A stretch of DNA of 64,000 nucleotides from assembly GCF_036173125.1 (NCBI RefSeq), contig NZ_CP108054.1:9679501-9743500 (forward strand), written 5' to 3'. The DNA comes from Streptomyces sp. NBC_00286. Lineage in GTDB: Bacteria; Actinomycetota; Actinomycetes; Streptomycetales; Streptomycetaceae. The position numbers and the translations under genes are program-made. Numbering within the stretch: the stretch's first letter is position 1; each line of letters opens with the position of its first letter. Positions 22,187-30,580 of the stretch are shown piece by piece. The notes beneath the pieces were generated by a model, which saw nothing but the letters and a program-made list of their open reading frames with translations, ran no database searches and was not told where the DNA came from.

Positions 22187-22216
22187 GCGGGGATGAGCAG
22201 TGCGGGGATGAGCAGT
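22187..22216. repeat. two adjacent 15-bp direct repeats
   Basis: GCGGGGATGAGCAGT occurs twice head-to-tail at 22187-22201 and 22202-22216, 22 bp before the GT39 start. It may be a slippage product or a paired binding site. Confidence 0.6.
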
Positions 22217-22238
22217 CTCGTACGGGACGGACGTAATC

Positions 22239-23999
22239 ATGCGTATGCCGACGTTCATGGCGATCAGGCGCGCTGAACCGACCGCCGCCGCGCCCGGTCC
22301 CGGCGGCCCTGACGGCCCCGCCCCGGCATCCGCCGCGACCCCGCGGAGCCGTGTCGAGGTGCTGCGACGTCACCGGCGCTGGCTGCTACCACTCATCGTG
22401 GCCGTACTGCTGGCCCAGATGGCCGCCGCGATGATCACCACGGCCGTGCAGCAGACGCCGACCATCGACGAGCCCGTGTACGTGGGGACCGCCGAGGTCT
22501 ACCTGGAACAGCGCGACCTGCGCTACAACACCGAACATCCGCCGCTCGGCAAGCTGATCATCGCGTCCGGACTGGCCTTCACCGATGTGCGCCTCGACCC
22601 CGGCTTCACCGGCGACCAGACCGCGCTGGGACGGCATGTGCTGTACGAAGCGGGCAACGATCCGTGGCGAGTGATGCTGTTCGCGCGACTCCCGGTGATC
22701 GCGCTGACCCTGCTGTTCGGCCTGGTCGTCTTCGCGTTCGCGCGCGATCTCGTCGGTGCGGTGGGCGGGGTGGCGGCACTCGCGCTGTACGCGTTCTCGC
22801 CCGACGTCATCGCGCACGGATCGCTGGCCACGCTCGACGTGCCCGCGGCCGGTTTCCTGCTGACCTCGGTGTGGCTGTTCTGGCGGGCGCGCGGCGCTCC
22901 GTTCCGCTACCTACCGCTGGCGGGCCTGGCTCTCGGCGCGGCGCTGGCGACCCGTATGAACACCCTGGCGGCGGTGCCGGTACTGCTGCTCCTGGCCGCC
23001 TGGTCGTTCTGGTCCGCCCGTCGCACACCCGGCCTCGACCCCGGCAGACGCGGGACGCTGCGGCTGATCGCGTACGGCGTCATGGCGGCGGCCGGTGTGG
23101 CGCTCGTCGCCGTCACAGTGGTGTGGGCCAGTTACCTGGTTGTCGACCCGCGGCCGCCCTGGACGACCCCCAGGAATGTGCCGGACATAGGCGGCAAGCG
23201 CGGCCTCGTCACCGACTGGCTGCCTGTGCCGGAGCCGTACCGGGACGGGATGCGCATCCAGTTCGGCATCGAGTACTCGACGCAGGGCGGCGGTTTCCTG
23301 TTCGGCCGGCGCTACTTCGGCTCGCTCTGGTACTACCTGCCGGCCGCGGTGCTGGTGAAGACACCGCTGGGCATGCTCGCGCTGTGGGCGGCGGGCGCCG
23401 TGGCCGTGTTGACGGCTCGCCGCCTGAGGCTCGCGGCGCCGTACCTGCTGCTGCTCCCGGCGGTGCTGATGGCCGTGCTCCTCGACGGGTCGCGCGGCTT
23501 CGGAGTCCGGTACGCCATCTTCCTGCCGATGTTCCTGGCCGTCGCCGCGGCCGGTGTACTCGTCCACCGCAGACGGTGGGTGTACGGGATGACGGCGGCG
23601 CTGGTCGTGTTCGTCGCGGTCAGTTCGCTGCGGACCTTTCCGTACTACCTGCCGTACTCCAATGAGGCGTTCGGCGGGACCGCGAAGACGCATCTGCATC
23701 TGCACGACTCGAACGTCGACTGGGGCCAGGACCTGGGACGGCTGGCCGACCACCTCCGGCGGCACTACGCGGACGAACGGGTTTGGCTCGCCTACAAGGG
23801 GAGCGGGGTGCCGTCGTACTACGGCATCGACGCCCGCGATCCCTTCAAGGCGAAGCCGGAGGATGTGCGAGGGCTGCTCGTCATCTCGAACTCGGCGGTT
23901 GCCAAGGCCGAGCCCGGGGGGCCGCTCGAGGCCTTGGCCGAATCCAGCAGGCCGATCGACCAGGTCGGCCACTCGATCACGATCTACCGCCGGGAGTGA
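22239..23999 (+). CDS. membrane glycosyltransferase, GT39/PMT-ArnT-like
   Basis: A 586-residue GT-C-fold protein with roughly ten membrane spans, expected to transfer a sugar from a polyprenyl-phosphate donor outside the membrane. After a Pro/Ala-rich cytoplasmic tail and first helix comes the loop TIDEPVYVGTAEVYLEQRDL, with the acidic DE pair, followed by NTEHPPLGKLI, typical of the family. The C-terminal domain is soluble and hydrophilic (DSNVDWGQDLGRLADHLRRH). The ATG at 22239 has a second in-frame ATG at 22245. No glycosylation partner lies next to it. Confidence 0.82.
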   Translation: MRMPTFMAIRRAEPTAAAPGPGGPDGPAPASAATPRSRVEVLRRHRRWLLPLIVAVLLAQMAAAMITTAVQQTPTIDEPVYVGTAEVYLEQRDLRYNTEHPPLGKLIIASGLAFTDVRLDPGFTGDQTALGRHVLYEAGNDPWRVMLFARLPVIALTLLFGLVVFAFARDLVGAVGGVAALALYAFSPDVIAHGSLATLDVPAAGFLLTSVWLFWRARGAPFRYLPLAGLALGAALATRMNTLAAVPVLLLLAAWSFWSARRTPGLDPGRRGTLRLIAYGVMAAAGVALVAVTVVWASYLVVDPRPPWTTPRNVPDIGGKRGLVTDWLPVPEPYRDGMRIQFGIEYSTQGGGFLFGRRYFGSLWYYLPAAVLVKTPLGMLALWAAGAVAVLTARRLRLAAPYLLLLPAVLMAVLLDGSRGFGVRYAIFLPMFLAVAAAGVLVHRRRWVYGMTAALVVFVAVSSLRTFPYYLPYSNEAFGGTAKTHLHLHDSNVDWGQDLGRLADHLRRHYADERVWLAYKGSGVPSYYGIDARDPFKAKPEDVRGLLVISNSAVAKAEPGGPLEALAESSRPIDQVGHSITIYRRE

Positions 24000-24480
24000 C
24001 GGGGGTACGGGGGGAGGGGGACGGCTGGGCGATCGCGGCGGGCTTGTTTCGCCCCCGCCGCCCCTACCCGTCCCATCCCAGGGCCAGCCCCGGACCCCGC
24101 TGGGGGCTGCGCCCACAGACCCCAGCGGGGCTGCGCCCCTGACCCCTCACGGGGCTCCGCCCCGGACCTCGGCCATGGGCTGTGCCCCTGGACCCGGTCG
24201 GGGACCCTTCGGGGCTTCGCCCCGGACCCCGTTCGGGGGCCAGCCCCCGGACCCCCGCTCCTCAAACTCCCCCAGCTACCGCTGGGGGTGCCCCAGAGGT
24301 GCCCCCAAGGGGCTGATTTTCAGCCCGTCCGGCGTTTGAGGACGAGGCCGTTCAGGCCGATGGGGTCCAGGGGCGGAGCCCCTGGTGGGGTAAGGGGCTC
24401 CGCCCCAGCGGGGTCGCAGGGGCGGAGCCCCTTGGTATGGGACGGGTAAGGGCGGCGGGGGCGAGGTCCCGCTGCCGGTG
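24000..24480. repeat. GC-hairpin repeat spacer (Streptomyces intergenic repeat type)
   Basis: This 480-bp spacer has no convincing gene. It contains many copies of short imperfect palindromes of the GGGGCTNCGCCCC type on both strands, a clean hairpin CCCCCAGC-TACC-GCTGGGGG (24269-24288), and the motif CAGCCCGTCCGGCGTTTGAG near 24321-24340, which I recognise as a recurrent intergenic sequence in Streptomyces genomes. It separates the GT39 gene from the convergent FMN reductase and may terminate transcription from both sides. Confidence 0.8.
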
Positions 24481-25038
24481 CTAGGCCGCGGAGGGCGTCG
24501 CCTGGGAGAGCTGCTGGATGACCTGGGTCAGGCCGGTGACCACCTCGGTGTCGTCGGAGGGGTGGGTCTCCGCGAAGCGGGTGACCGAGCCGGGGATGGA
24601 CAGCTTGGCGTCCTCCAAGACCGAGGCGCCCGCGATACCCAGGGCCTTGCGGGCCTCATCCTGCGCCCACACGCCGCCGAACTGGCCGAAGGCGGTGCCG
24701 ACCACGGCGACGGGCTTGCCGGAGAGCGCACCGGCGCCGTACGGACGGGACAGCCAGTCGATCGCGTTCTTCAGCACGGCGGGAATCGTGCCGTTGTACT
24801 CCGGCGAGAACAGCAGGAAGCCGTCGATCTGACCGGCCGCGGCACGCAGCCGGGCGGCGGCCTCGGGCACGCTGCCCTCGACGTCGATGTCCTCATTGTA
24901 GAACGGCACGTCGGCCAGGCCCTCGAAGAGCGTGATCTCGACGCCGGCGGGAGCGTGCTTGACGGCCGTCTCGGCGAGCTGGCGGTTGTGCGAACCAGCG
25001 CGGAGGCTGCCGACGAGCGCGAGGATGCGAACAGACAT
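24481..25038 (-). CDS. NAD(P)H-dependent FMN reductase family protein
   Basis: A 185-residue flavodoxin-fold reductase. The phosphate-binding loop LVGSLRAGSHNRQLAETA and the flavin-contacting SPEYNGTIPAVLKNAIDWLSRP are both present. Such enzymes reduce FMN, quinones or azo compounds with NAD(P)H. The ATG at 25038 has GGAG 9 nt upstream. It is divergent from a TetR gene, with three matching palindromes between them, so it is very likely repressed by that regulator. It is one candidate source of FMNH2 for the monooxygenases at the left end, but it is 20 kb away and the link is only speculation. Confidence 0.9.
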   Translation of the reverse strand: MSVRILALVGSLRAGSHNRQLAETAVKHAPAGVEITLFEGLADVPFYNEDIDVEGSVPEAAARLRAAAGQIDGFLLFSPEYNGTIPAVLKNAIDWLSRPYGAGALSGKPVAVVGTAFGQFGGVWAQDEARKALGIAGASVLEDAKLSIPGSVTRFAETHPSDDTEVVTGLTQVIQQLSQATPSAA

Positions 25039-25075
25039 GGGGTGGAACTCCAGAAGAGAGAGGGCCGGAACAAGC

Positions 25076-25154
25076 GGACCGAGGTCCGTTGAATGTTGTA
25101 TCACTTAACCGGACCGCGGTCCAGTTCTGTGCCAGGCTAACCGGACCGCGGTCC
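25076..25154. promoter_or_regulatory. three related palindromes, probable TetR operators
   Basis: GGACCGAGGTCC (25076-25087) and two perfect copies of GGACCGCGGTCC (25111-25122 and 25143-25154) lie between the divergent FMN reductase and TetR genes. The two perfect copies share the left flank AACC and are 32 bp apart, about three helical turns. This is the arrangement expected for autoregulation and repression of the reductase by the adjacent TetR protein. Confidence 0.75.
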
Positions 25155-25185
25155 CCTTCTATTCCCGCGGCGGTAGGCTGAACGC

Positions 25186-25839
25186 ATGACCGAGCCGCTC
25201 CCACTCCTTCCGACCCAGGCGGAACCACCCTCCGGACAGGTGGATCTCACCCTCACTCAGACCGAGGAGCAGCCCCGGCTGCGGGCCGACGCCGCACGCA
25301 ACCGCACCCGCCTGCTGGAAGTGGCCGCCGAACTCGCCGCCGAGCGCGGGATCGGAAACGTGAGCATGGAGGCCGTCGCCACCGCCGCCAAGGTCGGCAA
25401 GGGAACCGTCTTCCGGCGGTTCGGCGACCGCGCCGGGCTCATGCTTGCCCTCCTGGACCACCACGAGCAGCAACTCCAGTCCGCCTTCCTCATGGGTCCG
25501 CCCCCGCTGGGTCCTGACGCGCCCGCCGCCGAGCGCCTGCGCGCCTTCGGCCCCGCCGTCCTCCGCCACGAACGCGCTCACCGCGACCTCTACGTGGCCG
25601 CCCACGCGGACCTGGCTCGCCATTACCTCAGCCCGGCGAACCACCTCAGGCTCGGCCATCTCGCGTTACTGCTACGGCAGTTGAAAGCCCCCGGCGACAT
25701 CGAACTCATCGCGCACACACTGCTCGGCTACCTCTCCACCCTCCTCGCCGACCACCTGCTCACCGAGCGAGGGATGTCCATGGAGCGACTGGAGGCCGGC
25801 TGGTACGACCTCGTCGAGCGCCTGGGAGCGACCGAGTAG
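25186..25839 (+). CDS. TetR-family transcriptional regulator
   Basis: A 217-residue repressor. After a 30-residue Pro/Thr/Gln-rich lead comes the TetR DNA-binding domain (about 35-95): RNRTRLLEVAAELAAERG, then VSMEAVATAAKVGKGTVFRRFGDRAGL. The remaining helical part is the ligand-binding/dimer domain. The start ATG is the first in frame; the leader may mean a later start is used. It is transcribed away from the FMN reductase gene, which it probably represses through the palindromes at 25076-25154. The inducer is unknown, perhaps a quinone or other electrophile. Confidence 0.9.
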   Translation: MTEPLPLLPTQAEPPSGQVDLTLTQTEEQPRLRADAARNRTRLLEVAAELAAERGIGNVSMEAVATAAKVGKGTVFRRFGDRAGLMLALLDHHEQQLQSAFLMGPPPLGPDAPAAERLRAFGPAVLRHERAHRDLYVAAHADLARHYLSPANHLRLGHLALLLRQLKAPGDIELIAHTLLGYLSTLLADHLLTERGMSMERLEAGWYDLVERLGATE

Positions 25840-25972
25840 CGGACCCTGTACGAACGCCGCGCAGCGGCCACCGTAAGATTTCGGCCACGGGCGGCAACCT
25901 TTGTGCGGCTGGTGGCGACCGAGGGGTGCGGGACCAACTCGAAACTGCACTCCCTCGAAGGACAGCAACGAC

Positions 25973-26980
25973 GTGGGTAAGAGAGCAGCCCATCGCGGGC
26001 CGCGGCGAAAGCAGTCGAAGCGCCGAAGAAACGCGCTGATCATCGCGCTGGCAGCGACCCTGACCTGCGGCGCGATCGTCGGCGGGGTACTCATGTCGGA
26101 CTCCGAGTCCGGACCCGACGCGGTGTCCGACGTGGCTCCTACGCCCTCGGTATCGCCGTCGTCCGCGTCTTCTTCGGCTTCGGCGTCGCCCTCGGCATCC
26201 CCGTCCGCCTCTGCCTCGCCGTCGGCGTCGCGGAGCAAGGCCGCCGCCCCCAAGGCCTCGGCGACCCGACCCCGTACGCCCTCCCAGGGCGCCGCCCTCG
26301 GCGCGTGGCCGAATGCCCCGGCGGGTGAGTCGGTGTCCGCCACCATCGAGGTCTCGGGCAGTTACGACGGCGGTTTGAAGCGCTACTCCGGTTCGGGCGC
26401 ACTGGGCGGCGGTGGCCAGGACGAGGACCAGGACGCCCTGTTCGAGCTGGCCGACGGCGCCGTGCTGAAGAACGTCATCCTGGGAGCCCCGGCCGCCGAC
26501 GGCATTCACTGCCTGGGCAGTTGCACCCTGCAGAACGTGTGGTGGGAGGACGTCGGCGAGGACGCCGCCACCTTCAAGGGCACGTCGGCCTCGGCCACGT
26601 ACACCATCGTCGGCGGCGGCGCGAGGTACGCCGACGACAAGGTCTTCCAGCACAACGGCGCCGGCACCGTGACGATCAAGAACTTCCAGGTCGAGGACTT
26701 CGGCAAGCTCTACCGGTCCTGCGGCAACTGCGACACCCAGTACGAGCGCCATGTCGTCGTCAGCAATGTGAAGGCGACCAACGGCGGCGAGTCGCTGGTC
26801 GGCGTCAACGCCAACTACGGCGACACCGCCGAGCTCTCCGGAATCACCATCGTCGGCGGGGAGATAGACATCTGCGAACGCTTCCAGGGCAACGAATCCG
26901 GCGACGAACCGACGAAACTCGGCAGCGGCGCCGACGGCACCCACTGCCGCTACAGCGCTTCGAGCATCAAGTACCAGTGA
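25973..26980 (+). CDS. secreted or anchored pectate lyase (PL3 family)
   Basis: A 335-residue protein. A basic N-terminus (RRKQSKRRRN) and a hydrophobic segment (ALIIALAATLTCGAIVGGVL) form a signal or anchor, followed by a Ser/Ala/Pro linker (about 45-95) and a right-handed beta-helix domain matching pectate lyase family 3 (VLKNVILGAPAADGIHCLGS, then WEDVGEDAATFKG and FQHNGAGTVTIKNF). It would cleave polygalacturonate by beta-elimination, aiding plant-matter use. The GTG at 25973 has AAGGA 10 nt upstream. The Ser/Ala codons of the linker form low-complexity DNA. Confidence 0.88.
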   Translation: MGKRAAHRGPRRKQSKRRRNALIIALAATLTCGAIVGGVLMSDSESGPDAVSDVAPTPSVSPSSASSSASASPSASPSASASPSASRSKAAAPKASATRPRTPSQGAALGAWPNAPAGESVSATIEVSGSYDGGLKRYSGSGALGGGGQDEDQDALFELADGAVLKNVILGAPAADGIHCLGSCTLQNVWWEDVGEDAATFKGTSASATYTIVGGGARYADDKVFQHNGAGTVTIKNFQVEDFGKLYRSCGNCDTQYERHVVVSNVKATNGGESLVGVNANYGDTAELSGITIVGGEIDICERFQGNESGDEPTKLGSGADGTHCRYSASSIKYQ

Positions 26981-27011
26981 TCAGAGGAGCGAGCGGCATC
27001 GCAGGGCGGTG

Positions 27012-27908
27012 TCATCCACCCTGGCTGCGATCGGCATCGGTGAGAACCGCGTGGATGACGCGTCGTGCGATGGTCGCCATGACCGGATTCGTCTCCCGGT
27101 AGTAGCGCAGTTCGTCAAGCGCGATCGACAGAGCCCAGCCGCGGCCCCGCTGCCAGGCGGCGTCGTCGCGCTCCAGAGCGGAGCGGAAGACGGCGCGTGC
27201 TTGGGCGGGGAGCACGTACCAGGCCGCGATCAGATCGACGGCCGGATCGCCCAGGCCCAGGCAGCCGAAATCGATCACGGCGCTGAGCTGCCCGTCGGTG
27301 ATCAGTACGTTCCCCGGTTGCAGGTCCGCGTGGATCCAGACCGGCGGACCGGGCCACGCGGGGGCGTTCAGAGCCGCTTCCCATACGGCGGCCGCCGCGT
27401 CGGCGTCGACGACTTCGCGCAGTTCCCCGATCGCGGCACGCGTCGTCGTGTCCCGCGCGGCCAGGGACTCGCTTCGGTACGAGGCAGGCCCGCCCTCGGG
27501 ATCGATCCGGCGCAACGCGGACACGAACTCGGCCAGATCCTTGGCGACTTGGCTGGGATCCGCGATACGCCCGTCTACCGGAGTCTCGCCGTCCAGCCAC
27601 CGGTAGACGGCCCACGGCCAGGGAAAGTCCCCGTCGGGCACGCTCTTGACCAGCGGTACCGGAACGGCGACCGGAAGCGAGGGGGCGAGCCGGGGCAGCC
27701 ACCGGTGCTCCTTCTCCACATCGCCCGCCGCGCCTTCGATACGGGGCAGTCGTACGGCCATGTCCTCGCCGAGCCGGAACATGGCGTTGGCCGTACCGGC
27801 GGACTCGACCCGGGCGACCGGAAGATCCGCCCACCGCGGAAACTGCGCCGCGATCAGCCGACGTACGAGAGATGTGTCGATGGCGTCTGTGCCGATCCCG
27901 GCGCCCAT
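27012..27908 (-). CDS. aminoglycoside-phosphotransferase-fold kinase
   Basis: A 298-residue APH-family kinase. The catalytic loop WIHADLQPGNVLI and the metal-binding segment AVIDFGCLGLGDPAVDL are intact, as are an N-terminal AMFRLGEDMAVRLPR strand with the ATP-binding lysine replaced by Arg in this region, and the FPWPWAVYRWLDGE hinge typical of a Streptomyces/Bacillus subgroup annotated as aminoglycoside phosphotransferase. Whether it acts on an antibiotic is uncertain. The ATG at 27908 has AGGAAGG 5 nt upstream. It is convergent with the pectate lyase gene. Confidence 0.82.
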   Translation of the reverse strand: MGAGIGTDAIDTSLVRRLIAAQFPRWADLPVARVESAGTANAMFRLGEDMAVRLPRIEGAAGDVEKEHRWLPRLAPSLPVAVPVPLVKSVPDGDFPWPWAVYRWLDGETPVDGRIADPSQVAKDLAEFVSALRRIDPEGGPASYRSESLAARDTTTRAAIGELREVVDADAAAAVWEAALNAPAWPGPPVWIHADLQPGNVLITDGQLSAVIDFGCLGLGDPAVDLIAAWYVLPAQARAVFRSALERDDAAWQRGRGWALSIALDELRYYRETNPVMATIARRVIHAVLTDADRSQGG

Positions 27909-27996
27909 GTGCACCTTCCTGGAGTGTGGCTGTGGTCGGCCGCCATACGAACCGTCCGGCCCTTCACCCGTCAACCGATTTCCGTACGCTGGAGAC

Positions 27997-29142
27997 ATGG
28001 GCGGCGGCGTCGTGACGCTGTTCCTCTGCGGCGATGTGATGCTTGGGCGCGGCGTCGACCAGATCCTTCCGCATCGGGGTGACCCGACACTGCGCGAAGG
28101 CTACGTCCGCGACGCCCGCTCCTACGTCGAGTCCGCCGAGGCCGTGAACGGCCCGATCCCCGCGCCGGTCGAGCCCTCCTGGCCCTGGGGCGAAGCGCTC
28201 CGGGTGCTGGAGGAGGCCGCCCCGGACGCCAGGATCGTGAACCTGGAGACGGCCGTCACCCGCAGCGACACCTTCGAGCCGGGCAAGGAGATCCACTACC
28301 GGATGCACCCGGCCAATATGCCCGCCCTGGCCGTGGCACGGCCCGACGTCTGCGTCCTGGCCAACAACCATGTGCTGGACTTCGGCCACCTCGGTCTCGA
28401 GGAGACGCTTCATTCGCTGTACCGGGCAGGTCTGCGGGCGGTCGGCGCGGGGCGCAACGCCGACGAGGCGCACGCGCCCGCGACGGTCACCGTCAGCCGC
28501 ACGGCACGTGTGCTGGTGTTCGCCCTCGGGATGGAGTCCAGCGGCATCCCGCCGAGCTGGGCGGCCACCGAGTACGTGCCCGGTGTCGCCCATGTCGTCG
28601 AGCCGTCGGCCGCCGCTGCCGCCGAGACGGTCCGGCGGGTACGGCAGGAGAAGCTGCCCGGTGACATCACGGTCGCCTCCGTGCACTGGGGCTCCAACTG
28701 GGGTTACCGCATCCCCCGGGAGCACATCCGCTTCGCACGCGCTTTGGTGGACGGCGGCGTCGACGTCGTCCACGGGCACTCCTCGCACCATCCCCGCACC
28801 ATCGAGGTGTACCGCGACCGGCTGATCCTCTACGGCTGCGGCGACTTCATCGACGACTACGAGGGCATCTCGGGCTACGAGCAGTACCGCGACGACCTCC
28901 GGCTCGCCTACTTCGTCTCCGTGGAGGCGGACAGCGGACGGCTGGCCGGACTGCGCATCGTGCCGCTGCGGGTCCGGCGGATGCGGCTGGAGCCCGTGAC
29001 GGACGAGGACCGGGACTGGCTGCGCTCCACCCTCGACCGGGTCAGCGACTCCATCCACCTCACCCTGGAGGCAGACGGTGCGCTCACCCTCGTACACCCG
29101 GCTGCCGCGCACGGGACGACGCGGACGGAGCACGGCCGATGA
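27997..29142 (+). CDS. CapA-family (PGA_cap) metallophosphoesterase-like protein
   Basis: A 381-residue protein of the CapA/PgsA family, related to calcineurin-like phosphoesterases and linked to poly-gamma-glutamate capsule formation in Bacillus. It has the family blocks LFLCGDVMLGRGVDQILPH, NLETAVTRSD, LANNHVLDFGHLGLEET, VHWGSNWGYRIP, VHGHSSHHPRTIEVY and YGCGDFIDDY. Without a signal peptide it may be cytoplasmic. The ATG at 27997 sits close to GGAG; a GTG at about 28012 is possible. The stop overlaps the next gene's start by 4 nt (ATGA), so the two are co-translated. A capsule role is not supported by other genes here. Confidence 0.87.
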   Translation: MGGGVVTLFLCGDVMLGRGVDQILPHRGDPTLREGYVRDARSYVESAEAVNGPIPAPVEPSWPWGEALRVLEEAAPDARIVNLETAVTRSDTFEPGKEIHYRMHPANMPALAVARPDVCVLANNHVLDFGHLGLEETLHSLYRAGLRAVGAGRNADEAHAPATVTVSRTARVLVFALGMESSGIPPSWAATEYVPGVAHVVEPSAAAAAETVRRVRQEKLPGDITVASVHWGSNWGYRIPREHIRFARALVDGGVDVVHGHSSHHPRTIEVYRDRLILYGCGDFIDDYEGISGYEQYRDDLRLAYFVSVEADSGRLAGLRIVPLRVRRMRLEPVTDEDRDWLRSTLDRVSDSIHLTLEADGALTLVHPAAAHGTTRTEHGR

Positions 29143-29822
29143 ACCACCTGCTGCGGCTGACCCTCCTCGGCGTGGGCGCGATGAACTCGCCGCGGTTCGC
29201 CCCGGCCGGTCTGCTGCTGCGCTGCCCAGGGCATCGGGTGGCTTTCGACGGTGGGCCCGGGGCCGAGCCACCGCCCGGACGGCTCGACGCCTGGCTCGTC
29301 ACCGACGAGCAGGCGGAACTGCGCTCCGAACTGCGACGGCGAGCGGTCGGCCGGGGCGTATCGGTGCGGGCCGGTGACCTGGAACTCGATGGTGTACGGG
29401 TCCGCTGCTGCCCGGTGGCGCATACCTCGCATCCCGCGTACGGCTATCGCATCGAGGCGGGCGCACTGGTGGTGGCCTGGGCCCCGGAGTTCTGGGAGTT
29501 CCCACGCTGGGCACAGCGGGCGGACCTGATGTTCGCGGAGGCCGCCGGCTGGGACCGGCCGATACGGTTCCGGGGTGGCGTGGGCGGCCATATGTGCGTA
29601 AGGAACGTCAGCGAGCAGGCGGTGCGGTACGGGGTGCGGCGACTGGTGTACGCGCATATCGGGCGGCCCACGCTGCGGGCGATCGACGCCGGGTTGAAGC
29701 CTCCGGCCGGTGAATGGGGCGTCGAAGGGCGGACCTACACCCTTCGGTGGGAGGACGCATCGCGGTGGGACGAGCGTGCCGCCGTCGCCCGCGGCAGCGC
29801 GAGCCCGCGGCGGGGCCGGTGA
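29139..29822 (+). CDS. MBL-fold metallo-hydrolase-like protein
   Basis: A 227-residue protein whose start overlaps the CapA stop (ATGA). The layout resembles metallo-beta-lactamase-fold hydrolases of the RNase Z/AHL-lactonase breadth: an N-terminal strand with LTLLGVGAMNSPRFAPAGLLL and late LVYAHIGRPTLRAID. The usual HxHxDH metal motif is not visible; the region where it should be reads WLVTDEQAE, so activity is doubtful or uses other residues. It probably works with CapA; the function is unknown. Confidence 0.65.
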   Translation: MNHLLRLTLLGVGAMNSPRFAPAGLLLRCPGHRVAFDGGPGAEPPPGRLDAWLVTDEQAELRSELRRRAVGRGVSVRAGDLELDGVRVRCCPVAHTSHPAYGYRIEAGALVVAWAPEFWEFPRWAQRADLMFAEAAGWDRPIRFRGGVGGHMCVRNVSEQAVRYGVRRLVYAHIGRPTLRAIDAGLKPPAGEWGVEGRTYTLRWEDASRWDERAAVARGSASPRRGR

Positions 29823-29830
29823 CACGACGC

Positions 29831-30580
29831 TCAGCCGCCACCCTCGTCGTACGGGTCGCGCGGGGCCGGGACCGGTGTGGCTTTGGTGACCTTGATGAAG
29901 GGGATGACACCGTCGTTGACCGGGTCTTTGGTGCGTTTGCCGGTGTAGGTGCCGGTGACTTCGAGCCAGGTGTCGGGCTGCAGGACGGGCGGGGTCTTTC
30001 CGGCCAGTCCGACCTTGACGGGCTGGCCGTCGGCGGCGCAGCAGTTGAGCGCCATGCGGACCAGGTACGGCGTACCGCCCCGGTCCAGGGCGACAAATCC
30101 GGTGATCTTGACCTGTCGGTCGCGGATGGAGCGTCCCTCGTCGTAGGCCGCGCGGCCCGCGTAGTCGACCAGGCTCATCCGTACCGGGTCGCCCGCCGGA
30201 AGGTCGGCGAAGCCCCACGGTTTCTGCAAGGCGGTGCCGGTGCGCATGGCGCTGTAGGAGCCGAGCGCGGGCGGGGCGACCAGGATGAGCGCGAGGATGG
30301 GCAGGGCGAGGAGCCAGGCAATGCGCGGTTCGCGGTGGGCGTGACCGTGCCCGTCATCGTGCTCGGACTCGCGCTCTGCGGCCTGCCCCTTGACCACGCG
30401 CGGCCGCCGCAGCTCGTACCAGACGGTGGCGACGGCCGCGACGATCAGGACGACGCCGGCCACCAGCAGCAGCGGACGCAGCCCGGCCTTCACGTACCGC
30501 AGGTAGAGATCGGTGAAGCTCGCGTGCAGCAGTGCCCCGCCGATGAGGAACAGCACCGCTGCCTGTGCCTGCCGGCTCAC
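29831..30580 (-). CDS. TIGR03943-family membrane protein, partner of permease
   Basis: A 249-residue protein with two N-terminal membrane helices, a His/Glu/Asp-rich cytoplasmic stretch (ESEHDDGHGHAHREP), a third helix and an extracytoplasmic domain containing the pair NCCAAD. It matches the TIGR03943 family, which always accompanies UPF0718-type permeases. The His-rich loop hints at metal binding. The GTG start overlaps the stop of the permease gene by 4 nt (GTGA), so the two are translationally coupled. Transport substrate unknown. Confidence 0.85.
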   Translation of the reverse strand: MSRQAQAAVLFLIGGALLHASFTDLYLRYVKAGLRPLLLVAGVVLIVAAVATVWYELRRPRVVKGQAAERESEHDDGHGHAHREPRIAWLLALPILALILVAPPALGSYSAMRTGTALQKPWGFADLPAGDPVRMSLVDYAGRAAYDEGRSIRDRQVKITGFVALDRGGTPYLVRMALNCCAADGQPVKVGLAGKTPPVLQPDTWLEVTGTYTGKRTKDPVNDGVIPFIKVTKATPVPAPRDPYDEGGG

